A DNA stretch of 64,000 nt from JAFCUW01 sp049897565 (lineage in GTDB: Bacteria > Pseudomonadota > Gammaproteobacteria > Burkholderiales > Burkholderiaceae_D): the NCBI RefSeq assembly GCF_049897565.1, contig NZ_JAFCWM010000001.1, forward strand, positions 248,001 to 312,000. The letters run 5' to 3'. The notes beneath the pieces were generated by a model that made no database searches, had not been told where the DNA came from, and saw only the letters and a program-made list of their open reading frames with translations. Positions 27,345 through 36,011 of this stretch are shown piece by piece (the first letter of the stretch is position 1; every line of letters starts with the position of its first letter). A program made the position numbers and the translations under genes.

Positions 27345-28184
27345 TCAGCCGAGGTTTTGGCGGTGGAAGCGCAGGTGGTCTTCCATGAAGGTGGAGATGA
27401 AATAATAGCCGTGGTCGTAGCCGGCGTGGCGGCGCAATTCGAGCCGCTGGCCGGCCAGGGCGCAGGCGCTTTCAAACACCTCGGGTCGCAGCTGTGTGGC
27501 GAGGAATTTGTCGCCGAGGCCCTGGTCGATCAGGATGCCTTGCGGGAAGGGCGCGTGCATCATGCGCATCAGTTCGCTCGCGTCGTAGTGGCTCCACGCT
27601 TCCGCGTCGGCGCCGAGATAGCCGCCGAACGCCTTTTCGCCCCACGGGCACAGCGTCGGCGCGGCGATCGGCGCGAAGGCCGAGACCGAGCGGAACAGGT
27701 CCGGGTTGCGCAGGGCCAGCACCAGCGCGCCGTGGCCGCCCATCGAGTGGCCGAAAATACCGACACGCTCGGCGTCGACCGGCAAGGTGCGCAGCACCAG
27801 CGCGTGCAGTTCGAGGATGTAGCTGTACATGCGGTAATGCCGGCGCCACGGTTCGGTGGTGGCGTCGACGTAGAAGCCGGCGCCGGCGCCGAAATCCCAG
27901 GCGTCGGTTTCGCCGGCCACGCCGGCGTCGCGCGGGCTGGTGTCGGGCGCGATCAGGATCATGCCTTCGCGCGCGGCGTAGCGCTGGGCGCCGCCCTTGG
28001 TGGGGAAGGTTTCCTCATTGCAGGTCAGGCCGGCCAGGTAAAACATGGCTGGCAGCAGCGCGCCTGGGGCGACGCGCGGCAGAAATACCGAGAAGCGCAT
28101 CGGCAGGCCGATGGCGGTCGAATCGTGGCGATAAAAGCGTTGCACCCCGCCGAAGCAGGCGTGTTCGCTGATGAGTTCTGGCAT
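27345..28184 (-). CDS. fghA: S-formylglutathione hydrolase
   Basis: 279 residues, usual length for the family. Hydrolyses S-formylglutathione to formate and glutathione in formaldehyde detoxification. Catalytic Ser147 (GHSMGGHGAL), an Asp in LIDQGLGDKFL and His in HAGYDHGYYFI form the triad; LAGLTCNEETF is a family signature. No glutathione-dependent formaldehyde dehydrogenase gene is adjacent. Confidence 0.94.
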   Translation of the reverse strand: MPELISEHACFGGVQRFYRHDSTAIGLPMRFSVFLPRVAPGALLPAMFYLAGLTCNEETFPTKGGAQRYAAREGMILIAPDTSPRDAGVAGETDAWDFGAGAGFYVDATTEPWRRHYRMYSYILELHALVLRTLPVDAERVGIFGHSMGGHGALVLALRNPDLFRSVSAFAPIAAPTLCPWGEKAFGGYLGADAEAWSHYDASELMRMMHAPFPQGILIDQGLGDKFLATQLRPEVFESACALAGQRLELRRHAGYDHGYYFISTFMEDHLRFHRQNLG

Positions 28185-28249
28185 ACGGCATCCGGATCGT
28201 GGTCGAGTGCGAAGTATGCCCTGCCGGCGCGAACTTTGCCAACGCGCCG

Positions 28250-28813
28250 CTAAGCGCGCCCGGGCAACGCGAGCTGGCGGGCAACGGCGGCGTGGATGGC
28301 GTCGAAGTCGTCGCCGGTGTCTTGCAATTCGGCCGCCAGCAAGGTGTAGCGGGCGCGCATTTCCAGTTCAGTCGGCGTCTGCTGGCCCGGCAGGCGCGGC
28401 GCCATCGGCGCGAACGTGAAGATGTTGGCGGCGTAGTCGCGCGTGGCCAGGCCCCAGGTGCCGATCCGTACGCCCGCGTACAGCAACTTGCTGTCCATCA
28501 GTGGGCAGCCGCCGGCGGCACAGGCGAAATAAAACATCGTGTCGGCGTCGTCGCGCAGCACGCCGGGCGTCTGGACGGCGAAGTCATGGACGATGGCGGC
28601 GCGCCGGTATTTGCCGGTGTACGGGCTGCCGATGTAGCTCCAGAGGGTGCGTGGAATGCTGGCGCCGTTGGTAATGCCGTCCTTCGGCGCATCCCAGCGC
28701 CGCCCCTGCGGGTCGATATACCAGAACGCTTCGAGCAAGCGCATGTTGCCGTCGTCGACGTCGTCACATAACCATTCGGTCTTGGGATTGCCGGAAAAGC
28801 TGCCATACAGCAT
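28250..28813 (-). CDS. DUF1353-like protein
   Basis: 187 residues. KDGITNGASIPRTLWSYIGSPYTGKYRRAAIVHDFAV is the DUF1353 signature (N-G-A-S-I-P, R-A-A-x-x-H-D). The family is common in phages and scattered in bacterial genomes; its function is unknown. ATG 28813 (MLYGSFSG) gives the usual start. It is separated by 74 bases from the chromate transporter pair, and could be in the same transcript. Confidence 0.78.
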   Translation of the reverse strand: MLYGSFSGNPKTEWLCDDVDDGNMRLLEAFWYIDPQGRRWDAPKDGITNGASIPRTLWSYIGSPYTGKYRRAAIVHDFAVQTPGVLRDDADTMFYFACAAGGCPLMDSKLLYAGVRIGTWGLATRDYAANIFTFAPMAPRLPGQQTPTELEMRARYTLLAAELQDTGDDFDAIHAAVARQLALPGRA

Positions 28814-28887
28814 GGTGTCACCTCCCTCGCGCCAGTACAGCACGGCGATGAGGACGGCACGATGGGCTGGCGCAAAGGCCGGTGGCG

Positions 28888-29472
28888 TCAGACCAGTTGC
28901 AGCGCGCCAAGCACGGCGCCGACGGCGAGCAGCCACAGCAGGTGGATCTTCGTGCGCCAGATGACCAGGCCGCTGGCCACCGCCAGCAGCCACAGCGGCC
29001 AGTCGTGGCCGGCATCGCGGCCGGCGGCGCCAAGGATGAAGCTGGTCGACAGCAGCAGCGCGATGACCATCGGCGCCATGCCCTGCTTGAACGCACGCAC
29101 GGCGCGCAGCTCGCGGTTGCGGTGGCCCCACTGCGCCGCCACATAGGTCAGCACCGTCGACGGAATCATGATGCCGAGCATGGTCACGGCCACGCCGAGC
29201 AGGGCGGCCGTCATGCTGCCGGCATTCATGCCGACGTGCCAGCCCATCAGCGCGACGAACAGCACGTTGGGCCCGGGCGCGGCCTGCGCCAGCGCGATCG
29301 ATTCGTTGAACTGGGCCTGGGTCAGCCACTGGTGCTGCTCGACCAGGAAGCGGTGCATTTCCGGCGTGGTGGAGATGGCGCCGCCGACCGACATCAGCGA
29401 CAGCATCAGGTAGTGGCCGAACAGGTTGGCCCAGTCGGCCCAGCCGAGCACCAGGTGCAGCGGCGCGTTCAT
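28888..29472 (-). CDS. Chromate transporter half-protein (second half)
   Basis: 194-residue CHR-family half with about six hydrophobic segments and signatures LMSVGGAISTTPEMHRFL and AQAAPGPNVLFVALMGWHVG. Short CHR proteins occur as pairs that together equal a full ChrA, exporting chromate. The start overlaps the stop of the other half by 4 bases (ATGA), which supports stoichiometric expression. Confidence 0.88.
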   Translation of the reverse strand: MNAPLHLVLGWADWANLFGHYLMLSLMSVGGAISTTPEMHRFLVEQHQWLTQAQFNESIALAQAAPGPNVLFVALMGWHVGMNAGSMTAALLGVAVTMLGIMIPSTVLTYVAAQWGHRNRELRAVRAFKQGMAPMVIALLLSTSFILGAAGRDAGHDWPLWLLAVASGLVIWRTKIHLLWLLAVGAVLGALQLV

Positions 29473-30044
29473 GGCTGGAGCCTGCGATAGGTCAGCACGC
29501 AACTGACGCCGCCAAGTCCGAACAGCACGTAAATGAGCGGCACCTGCAGCAGCGCCACCAGCACGAAGCCGGTGATGGCGATGGCGGCGCACCATGCCAG
29601 CGGCATGGGATTGCGCGCCAGCGCGCCAGTGAGCTTGAGGCCGGCTGCGCCGATCAGCCCGGCCGAGACGGCCGCCATGCCGCGCAGCGCGCCGGCGACG
29701 TGCGAGTCGGAGGCGAACTGGGCGTGCAGCAAGGCCAGCAGCAGGATCAGCACCAGCGGCACCGCCAGCATGCCGGCCAGCGCCGCCATCGCGCCGGCCA
29801 GGCCGAAATAGCGTCCGCCGATCATCATCGACAGGTTGATGACATTGGGGCCGGGCATGACTTGGGCGACGGCCCAGTCTTCGATGAATTCGTCCGGCGT
29901 CAGCCAGCCCTTGCGCTCGACCAGTTCGCGCTGGACAACGGCGAGCACGCCGCCGAACCCTTGCAGTGCAAGCAACGTGAAGGAAACGAACAGGTCGGTC
30001 AGCGACTGTGGCGCGGGCCGCGGAGGCAAAGGCGCGGGGATCAT
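29469..30044 (-). CDS. Chromate transporter half-protein (first half)
   Basis: 191-residue CHR-family half: LQGFGGVLAVVQRELVERKGWL and VAQVMPGPNVINLSMMIGGRY are the paralogous equivalents of the motifs in the downstream half. ATG 30044 is chosen; the frame is open further upstream without a good ribosome site. Likely forms a heterodimer with the 28888-29472 product. Chromate is the family substrate; sulfate-like anions are also possible. Confidence 0.87.
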   Translation of the reverse strand: MIPAPLPPRPAPQSLTDLFVSFTLLALQGFGGVLAVVQRELVERKGWLTPDEFIEDWAVAQVMPGPNVINLSMMIGGRYFGLAGAMAALAGMLAVPLVLILLLALLHAQFASDSHVAGALRGMAAVSAGLIGAAGLKLTGALARNPMPLAWCAAIAITGFVLVALLQVPLIYVLFGLGGVSCVLTYRRLQP

Positions 30045-30206
30045 GCGTCCATTATCGCGTGCGTGCGCGGTGCTGTCCATGCCGGCAGGAATCGATTTTA
30101 CGGGGCCGGACGTGGCGTACGACGCGTGCATTCGGATGGTGTTAGTGTGCACCTCAGCGCCCGATGAGGCCGCTTCAATAATTGCAGCCTCGATGGGAAT
30201 GTGACA

Positions 30207-30234
30207 TTGACTTTACAATTTATTGTTGGATACT
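30207..30234 (+). promoter_or_regulatory. Sigma-70 promoter candidate
   Basis: TTGACT (30207-30212) and GATACT (30229-30234) are separated by 16 bases. The region is AT-rich compared with its surroundings. It would drive the small gene at 30280 with a 5' leader of about 40 bases. Confidence 0.6.
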
Positions 30235-30279
30235 CTGTAGGCAATCCGCGCCCCCGTCGTTACATGTAAAGGAACCGCG

Positions 30280-30507
30280 ATGACTCAAGTCCTCAATCCA
30301 ATGGCAGGCGAACTGGCCTTGGATGAAACAGCTTATGAGCGGCGCGACGTACGTAGTCGCGATATCGTCGATCACGCCATTTCCGTCCAGCAAACGCGCA
30401 ACACCATGTCAGCACTGGAATACATGAAGTCCCACGACGTTGCCGCAGAGGTCATCGAGCGCGTGTTGCTCGATCCGGATCGCCGCCGCGCCATCGCAGA
30501 GCATTAA
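30280..30507 (+). CDS. Small protein of unknown function (75 residues)
   Basis: The product has no membrane segment or signal peptide. A charged N-terminal half (YERRDVRSRDIVDHAISV) is followed by TMSALEYMKSHDVAAEVIERVLLDPDRRRAIAEH, probably helical, which resembles the small helix-turn-helix-length regulators but shows no diagnostic motif. AAAGGA (30268-30273) lies 6 bases before ATG, and a sigma-70-like promoter is in place, so it is very likely expressed. Unrecognised family. Confidence 0.72.
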   Translation: MTQVLNPMAGELALDETAYERRDVRSRDIVDHAISVQQTRNTMSALEYMKSHDVAAEVIERVLLDPDRRRAIAEH

Positions 30508-30605
30508 GCTCGTCCACCGCCGCCGCGCCATGCCGCGCGCGACCGCCTTAATCGTGTAAGAATGATATCGAATTCTGTCCTGTTCAGAACGCCAGGCCAG
30601 TGGGG

Positions 30606-30614
30606 TTATACACA
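30606..30614 (+). other. Isolated DnaA box (TTATACACA)
   Basis: Matches the TTATNCACA consensus. It lies about 150 bp before the three-box array at 30767-30801 in the same 461-bp intergenic region (30508-30968), which otherwise contains no gene. Confidence 0.45.
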
Positions 30615-30671
30615 AAAAAGTCCCACAGGAATTGTCGAGATATTTTTTCGCACTTTCTTCATTGACTTTCT

Positions 30672-30811
30672 AAGTCGTTGATTTTAATCACAATATTTAT
30701 TGCCTTCCGAACGGGCACTTTGTTGAAACCCGCATCGTTACAGGCTTGCGCGATGTCAAGGGGGGCTTATCCACAAAGTTATGCACAACTGCTGTGGATA
30801 TCTGAAAAAGT
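30672..30811 (+). repeat. Intergenic repeat copy 1 (DnaA-box element)
   Basis: About 140 bp that align, with one single-base gap, to 34122-34262. Most conserved are AAGTC-TTGATTTT, TGCCTT, GAACGGGCA followed by TTTGTTGAAA-CCGC, and the CTTATCCACA to TGTGGATATC block. It lies 158 bp before the helicase start. The rest of the intergenic region 30508-30968 is AT-rich without a gene. Confidence 0.8.
30767..30801 (+). other. Three-DnaA-box array 1
   Basis: TTATCCACA (30767-30775), TTATGCACA (30779-30787) and inverted TGTGGATAT (30793-30801, one mismatch to TGTGGATAA). Box starts are spaced 12 and 14 bases, exactly as in the array at 34218-34252. Binding of DnaA is inferred from consensus. Confidence 0.72.
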
Positions 30812-30968
30812 GCTTTAGAAACGGCCACTTACGTGAATCGGCATGGATTGACGCGCGAGCGCGGCTGGCGCCGGCCTGCCTTTGTCGCCGCCATTTTCTA
30901 AAAATGCCCGAAATCTGCTTGCGCCAGACAACTGGACGGATGTACAGTCATATTCCTTTCCAGTTTGA

Positions 30969-33068
30969 ATGCATGCCATGTCCGTCGTTGCTGTCCCCGT
31001 CGCTTCCGATGACCCGTACGCCAGCCTGAACCGCGAGCAGCGTGCCGCCGTCGAGCACGATATCGGCGCCCAGGATGGCGTATCGCGGCCGTTGCTGGTC
31101 ATCGCCGGCGCCGGTTCCGGCAAGACCAACACGCTGGCGCACCGGGTTGCCCGGCTGATCCAGAGCGGCGCCGATCCGCAGCGCATCTTGCTGCTGACGT
31201 TCTCGCGGCGTGCCGCCAGCGAGATGACGCGCCGCGCCGGCAGCGTGCTGCACCGCGTGCTCGGCTTGCGCGGCAGCCAGGCGCCGACCAGCCTGCCGTG
31301 GGCCGGCACCTTCCACAGCATCGGCGCGCGCCTGCTGCGCGAGTACGCCGGCCGCATCGGGCTGGAAGAATCGTTCACCATCCATGACCGCGGCGATTCC
31401 GAAGACCTGATGGGAATGGTGCGGCACGACATCGGCCTGACCCAGACGCAGAAGCGGTTCCCGTTGAAGGGCACTTGCCTGTCGATTTATTCGCGCGTGG
31501 TCAACAGCCGCGACCCGCTGCCGCTGGTGTTGCAAAGCACTTTCCCTTGGTGCAACGAATGGGCGGAGGAACTGAAGACGCTGTTCGGCGCCTACGTCGA
31601 CGCCAAGCAGGAACAGAACGTGCTCGACTACGACGACCTGCTGCTGTTCTGGTCCGAGATGGCGGCCGATCCGGAGCTCGGTCCCGAGCTGGGCGAGCTG
31701 TTCGACCACGTGCTGGTCGACGAGTACCAGGATACCAACCGGCTGCAGGCGGCCATCATCACCGGCATGAAGCCCGACGGGCGCGGCGTGATGGTGGTGG
31801 GCGACGATGCGCAGTCGATCTATTCGTTTCGCGGCGCCACGGTGCGCAACATCCTCGATTTTCCGAAACAGTTTTCGCAGCCGGCGCAGATGATCACGCT
31901 GGACCGCAACTACCGGTCGACGCAGCCGATCCTGGACGCATCGAACGCAGTCATCGATGCGGCGCTGGAGCGGCACGCCAAGAACCTGTGGACCGACAAG
32001 GTGTCGACCGCGCTGCCGCAACTGGTGCTGATTCCCGACGAGGCCGAGCAGGCGCGCTGGGTCTGCAACCGTATCCTTGAGCATCGCGAGGCCGGCATCG
32101 CGCTGACGGCGCAGGCGGTACTGTTTCGCGCCGCCAGCCATAGTGCCGCGCTCGAGCTCGAACTCATGCGGCGCAATATTCCGTTCGTTAAGTTTGGCGG
32201 GCTGAAGTTTCTGGAGGCGTCGCACATCAAGGACGTGCTGGCGGTGCTGCGCTTTGCGCAGAATCCGAGCGGGCGGCTGGCCGGCTTCCGTGTGGCACAA
32301 CTGATTCCCGGCATCGGCCCGGCCAACGCCGCCAAGTTGCTGGACGCGGTCGGCGAAGCGGCCGAGCCGGTGCTGGCCGTGGAGCAGTTTGTGGCGCCGA
32401 CAAAAAGCAGCGGCGACTGGCAGCAGTTTGTCGACCTGTTTCGCGCGCTGCGCACGCCAGGGCTGCGCTGGCCGGCCGACATCGAGCTGGTCAAGAACTG
32501 GTACATGCCGCATCTTGAGCGCATGCACGACGACGCGCAGGTGCGTGCGGCCGATGTCGAGCAACTCGCCGCGCTTGCAGGCGGCTACGGCACGCGCGAA
32601 AACTTCCTCGCCGAAATCACGCTCGATCCGCCGGAAGCGACCAGCGACCGCGCCGGGCCGCCTTTGCTCGACGAGGATTACGTGATTCTGTCGACCATTC
32701 ATTCGTCGAAGGGGCAGGAGTGGAAATCGGTGCACGTGCTCAACGTCGTCGATGGCTGCATTCCGTCCGACATGAGCACTGGCAATGCCGATGATATCGA
32801 GGAGGAGCGACGCCTGTTGTATGTGGCGATGACGCGTGCCAAGGAGCACTTGCACCTTGTGGTGCCGAACCGCTTCTTCATCAAACAGCAGGCGCAGATG
32901 GGCGATCGTCACGTGTACGCCGCGCGCAGCCGCTTCATCAGTCCGGCGATGCTGAAGCATTTTGAGGAATGCGTGTGGATTACCGCCGACACGCAGAAAA
33001 GCCGCAAGCCGATGCCCGACAGCGTGCGGATGCTGGTGCGCGATCGCGCGCGCAAGGCGTGGAAGTAG
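30969..33068 (+). CDS. UvrD/Rep-family superfamily 1 DNA helicase
   Basis: 699 residues; ATG 30969 or 30978. SF1A motifs: Walker A AGAGSGKT (46-53), motif Ia LTFSRRAASEM, Walker B VDEYQDTNRLQ (about 251), motif III GDDAQSIYSFRGA, motif IV LDRNYRS, motif V STIHSSKGQEWKSVHV and motif VI RRLLYVAMTRAKEHL. It should unwind DNA 3' to 5' in repair or replication restart. It differs from main-line UvrD in having an HhH-like insertion (LIPGIGPANAAKLLDAVGEA, about 440). Convergent with the response regulator gene (6-bp gap). Its upstream region holds repeat copy 1. Confidence 0.92.
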   Translation: MHAMSVVAVPVASDDPYASLNREQRAAVEHDIGAQDGVSRPLLVIAGAGSGKTNTLAHRVARLIQSGADPQRILLLTFSRRAASEMTRRAGSVLHRVLGLRGSQAPTSLPWAGTFHSIGARLLREYAGRIGLEESFTIHDRGDSEDLMGMVRHDIGLTQTQKRFPLKGTCLSIYSRVVNSRDPLPLVLQSTFPWCNEWAEELKTLFGAYVDAKQEQNVLDYDDLLLFWSEMAADPELGPELGELFDHVLVDEYQDTNRLQAAIITGMKPDGRGVMVVGDDAQSIYSFRGATVRNILDFPKQFSQPAQMITLDRNYRSTQPILDASNAVIDAALERHAKNLWTDKVSTALPQLVLIPDEAEQARWVCNRILEHREAGIALTAQAVLFRAASHSAALELELMRRNIPFVKFGGLKFLEASHIKDVLAVLRFAQNPSGRLAGFRVAQLIPGIGPANAAKLLDAVGEAAEPVLAVEQFVAPTKSSGDWQQFVDLFRALRTPGLRWPADIELVKNWYMPHLERMHDDAQVRAADVEQLAALAGGYGTRENFLAEITLDPPEATSDRAGPPLLDEDYVILSTIHSSKGQEWKSVHVLNVVDGCIPSDMSTGNADDIEEERRLLYVAMTRAKEHLHLVVPNRFFIKQQAQMGDRHVYAARSRFISPAMLKHFEECVWITADTQKSRKPMPDSVRMLVRDRARKAWK

Positions 33069-33074
33069 GGCGGA

Positions 33075-33965
33075 TCAGGCGGGCGGCAGGGGTGTGGCGA
33101 CGGCAATGTAGTGCTGCGCGGCGCCGTCCGAATTTTTGATGGCGAGCACCGAGCAATGAAGGCGGCGCGGGCCGGCGGGCAGCGTGGTATTGATGTCGCC
33201 GGTCCAGGAACCGTCACGCGCCAGGGCGACACGGATATCGTTGGCAAGCGCTTCGGGAAATGGCTGGCGATGGACCGCGTGCAAGTCGCGGCCGCGCAGT
33301 TGTTCGCGGGCGAGGCCGGCGAAGTGGCAGAACAGCGGGTTGGCGTCGAGTATGCGGCCGTGGAGATCGAGCGTGAGCACCATCGCGTGGTGGTCGACCG
33401 CGGCCTGGACTTGGCGGGCGCGGTCGAGTTCGGCCAGCGCGTCATTGCGGGCCTGAGCTGCGGCGGCCAAGGTTGCGTAGGCGCGCAGCGAAGCGATGAC
33501 GGTGGTGAACAGTTTGCGTGTCGTGAGATCAGTTTTGCTCCAGAAATCGCTGATGTCGTAATCGACGATAATGCTGTGCTCGAGTGCCTGGCCAGGCTGG
33601 CCGGTGCGCAAGACGATGCGAACGAGGTCGTTGTGCAAGGTTTCGCGTACCTGGCGCGCCAGGCGCAGGCCGGCGTCGGGCGTTTCCATCATGACGTCGA
33701 GCAGGATCAGGGCTACGTCGGGGGTATCGCGAAGCTTGGCCAGCCCTTCCTTGGCGGAGTAGGCGTGGAAAAAGCTGAGGCGGCGACCAAGAAAGTTGGT
33801 GGTGCTGAGTGCGAACTTGGTGACGACGTGCACATCGACATCATCGTCGACGATCAGGATGCGCCAAGGCGCCGGCTCTGCCGCGTTGGCGCCGGCCGAC
33901 GACGCTTCCTCATCATTGAGGAACATGTCCGGCTCATCTTCATCGACATGATCGGTTGCTCGCAT
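33075..33965 (-). CDS. Response regulator (DUF3369-type receiver) with PAS domain
   Basis: 296 residues. A receiver domain (about 33-160) carries ILIVDDDVDVH (acidic pocket), the phospho-acceptor Asp near 89 in LILLDVMMETPDAGLRL, and IVLRTGQPGQALE plus DFWSKTDLTTRKLFTTV, the pattern seen in DUF3369-containing regulators. A coiled linker and a PAS-like domain (about 185-290; LDLHGRILDANPLFCHFAGLAREQLRGRDL) follow. There is no DNA-binding or enzymatic output domain, so it likely acts by protein contact. No kinase gene is adjacent. Confidence 0.85.
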   Translation of the reverse strand: MRATDHVDEDEPDMFLNDEEASSAGANAAEPAPWRILIVDDDVDVHVVTKFALSTTNFLGRRLSFFHAYSAKEGLAKLRDTPDVALILLDVMMETPDAGLRLARQVRETLHNDLVRIVLRTGQPGQALEHSIIVDYDISDFWSKTDLTTRKLFTTVIASLRAYATLAAAAQARNDALAELDRARQVQAAVDHHAMVLTLDLHGRILDANPLFCHFAGLAREQLRGRDLHAVHRQPFPEALANDIRVALARDGSWTGDINTTLPAGPRRLHCSVLAIKNSDGAAQHYIAVATPLPPA

Positions 33966-34121
33966 CTGCCAACACTAAGTCAGTGCGGGCGCTTTGTCAA
34001 AGCAATTCCCGGCGCATGAAATTGGCTGCAGAGCCGCAATTTTCGCCGACTTATCCCCTGTTGTAGGAATTTGTAGGAATATGCCGCATAGGAGCTTGAT
34101 GGAAAAAACGATGACGAAGGC

Positions 34122-34262
34122 AAGTCATTGATTTTGTTCATTTTTAATTTTGCCTTTAGAACGGGCATTTTGTTGAAAACCGCGTGAATACGGGCCTTCC
34201 GGGGAGTCGGAAGTGCCTTATCCACAACGTTATCCACAGTTCGTGTGGATATCAGGAAAAGT
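34122..34262 (+). repeat. Intergenic repeat copy 2 (DnaA-box element)
   Basis: Partner of 30672-30811 in direct orientation, 3.45 kb apart. It lies upstream of the minus-strand response regulator gene. The 33966-34390 region (425 bp) has no gene; apart from this repeat and a hairpin at 34332-34359 it is AT-rich and otherwise featureless. Confidence 0.8.
34218..34252 (+). other. Three-DnaA-box array 2
   Basis: TTATCCACA (34218-34226), TTATCCACA (34230-34238) and inverted TGTGGATAT (34244-34252). Two boxes are perfect high-affinity consensus sequences. Box spacing of 12 and 14 bases equals array 1. Confidence 0.78.
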
Positions 34263-34331
34263 TGAATTAAATCCGTGGGTTAGCGAAGAACGGACGTCGA
34301 GTTCACCTCCGGTTGCCATGACTTTATAGTG

Positions 34332-34359
34332 CTTCTCAGCACTTCATCGTGCTAAGAAG
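34332..34359. repeat. Hairpin downstream of the 34391 gene
   Basis: CTTCTCAGCAC and GTGCTAAGAAG pair at 10 of 11 positions around a 6-base loop, 32 bases beyond the stop of the minus-strand gene at 34391. Possible terminator, though no T-run follows on the minus strand. Confidence 0.45.
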
Positions 34360-34390
34360 TAAATCTCGCACGCGGCGTCCGGTTCGTGGT

Positions 34391-34810
34391 TTACTTCGAG
34401 TACTCGTCGAGAAGCGCACGTATTTCCTGTTTGGAAAGCTGTCCGGATTTCAGGATAGCGGCGAGATCATCCTTGGTGATTGGGTTGCGAGCGAGGATGC
34501 GCTTGAGGTCTGCTTTGTCTATAGCGAACGCGGTAATTGGAACTATCGAAGTCGGATCGTCGAGTTCGCTTAGCGGAAGGGGGAACCTGTCCACATTGAC
34601 GTAGATCTTGTACCTGGTGAAACCCTCGGGGAAATCCCGATCGTGATACAGGGTCGTGCCCGTAGGCAGGAGATGAAACGGACCATTTCTACTGTGGCTT
34701 CCCAGGAGCATTGGGACCTGAAGCTGGTGCACTTTGATCGCTGTTGGTCTTGCTTTCTCATGTGCGTAAGTTCCCGACCCCATCAGAGCAACCATGATTA
34801 CGACGGTCAT
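34391..34810 (-). CDS. Putative periplasmic protein of the T6SS effector island
   Basis: 139 residues from ATG 34810. The start MTVVIMVALMGSGTYAHEK looks like a short signal peptide. The mature part has LLPTGTTLYHDRDFPEGFTRYKIYVNV and a C-terminal helical part with repeated K-x-D-L and ILKSGQLSKQEIRALLDEYSK. Lower GC than the chromosome average and location after an effector/immunity pair suggest an accessory or second immunity protein in the periplasm. I do not recognise a named family. Confidence 0.65.
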   Translation of the reverse strand: MTVVIMVALMGSGTYAHEKARPTAIKVHQLQVPMLLGSHSRNGPFHLLPTGTTLYHDRDFPEGFTRYKIYVNVDRFPLPLSELDDPTSIVPITAFAIDKADLKRILARNPITKDDLAAILKSGQLSKQEIRALLDEYSK

Positions 34811-34889
34811 CTTCGACTCACGAGTTGTCTCTAAGGGCCGAGCAGGACCGCTTTGGCTGAATTCAAAAAGTTTCGGTGCCCCTCGAGTT

Positions 34890-36011
34890 TTAAGATTGCG
34901 TCGGGTCCCATTGCCAGATGGTTTTGCCGTATGCCGAATCAAAATTTGGAGCGCGTTCTCCCTGCGTGAGGCGTCGGCGCGAGTTTGCGTGTGCAGGAGT
35001 GAAGTAGAATCCAGAGGTTCTACACATCTCACCGCCTATCACTTGTTTTAGCAGCGTGATTTCGGCTTTCGCTTCATCTGGCATAGCGTCGTCAAATTCA
35101 CCTTCCATAATTTCCACGAAATACCAGTTGCATGGCCGGTCCACGAACGCTTCGTCTGCGATAGCCAGAGCCGCAAAATCCCGATGTTCCTTCCCTAACA
35201 TGTAGACGGTCGGCTCGAATAATTTCACCCATTGACTCTTGGTGGCGAATTCAAACATTTTCTCTTCATCGATCCAGAGATTGTCTCTGCCAATTTTTTT
35301 AAGCGCCTCGATTCCAATATCACTAAACGTCTTGGACGGACGCAGCTTGCCGCCGCCATTTCCCATCCATGCAAATTGAAGCGATGCGTTTGGGTCGTCT
35401 TGAGAGACATAAACGCCTGTTCGACCGGGCGTTTTTCCACTTTGGCCGGTTACGTCCGTCCTTATGCGAAAGCGTGGCAGTTTCGGGTGCTCCAACACGA
35501 ACTTCGCGTATATGTGGTGAAATCCAAAGTCAGACCAACGGCTGTCATGGTAATCATCAAGGGTTTGGTCGAGCATGATTGCATAGTCGCTGATTTCTCT
35601 TACTATCCTCTCAAAAGCGTCTTCTTCTTCAACCGTCGCCCACTGTGTTGAATATTCTGCGATGGCGCGAAAGCAGTCATTCGTACCAGACTTTGCGTAG
35701 CGCTCCAGCGCGCGGCCAGCCATATCTTTAACGAGCGATGCTTGAAAGTCCTTCAAAAATGGCCAAGCGTTATTTGACCAATTTGCCACAGTGTTGCGTG
35801 TGCCCCAACGCGGATCCACTAGAACCGAATCGCGGCCCTGCTGTTTAGCAGCAGACAGCAAGGGGTCGATAAAGCCGTTCATCAAGTCTGACACCATCCT
35901 GTGGAGGCCTTTAAGATAATCCAGTGATGCGAAGTGGTAGAGCATGGCGGCTTGTTTTCGCTGCCAAGCGGTTAGCTTTAGCTCGTTCGGATTAGATACT
36001 GATATATTCAT
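34890..36011 (-). CDS. Putative T6SS immunity protein (Imm71/Imm72-like)
   Basis: 373 residues from ATG 36011, which overlaps the stop of the effector remnant by 4 bases (ATGA), the classical arrangement of effector and immunity. No signal peptide, so it would act in the cytoplasm. The C-terminal motif GGEMCRTSGFYFTPAHANSRRR followed by QGERAP and IWQWDP resembles the end of Imm71/Imm72-type immunity proteins, from memory of the family. GC content is lower than in the flanks. Assignment to the exact immunity family is tentative; the role is well supported by context. Confidence 0.68.
   Translation of the reverse strand: MNISVSNPNELKLTAWQRKQAAMLYHFASLDYLKGLHRMVSDLMNGFIDPLLSAAKQQGRDSVLVDPRWGTRNTVANWSNNAWPFLKDFQASLVKDMAGRALERYAKSGTNDCFRAIAEYSTQWATVEEEDAFERIVREISDYAIMLDQTLDDYHDSRWSDFGFHHIYAKFVLEHPKLPRFRIRTDVTGQSGKTPGRTGVYVSQDDPNASLQFAWMGNGGGKLRPSKTFSDIGIEALKKIGRDNLWIDEEKMFEFATKSQWVKLFEPTVYMLGKEHRDFAALAIADEAFVDRPCNWYFVEIMEGEFDDAMPDEAKAEITLLKQVIGGEMCRTSGFYFTPAHANSRRRLTQGERAPNFDSAYGKTIWQWDPTQS

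Noticed and set aside
30508..30968. Chromosomal replication origin
   Set aside because: DnaA boxes are present, but no dnaA, dnaN or other origin-linked gene is near and the array is small and duplicated.
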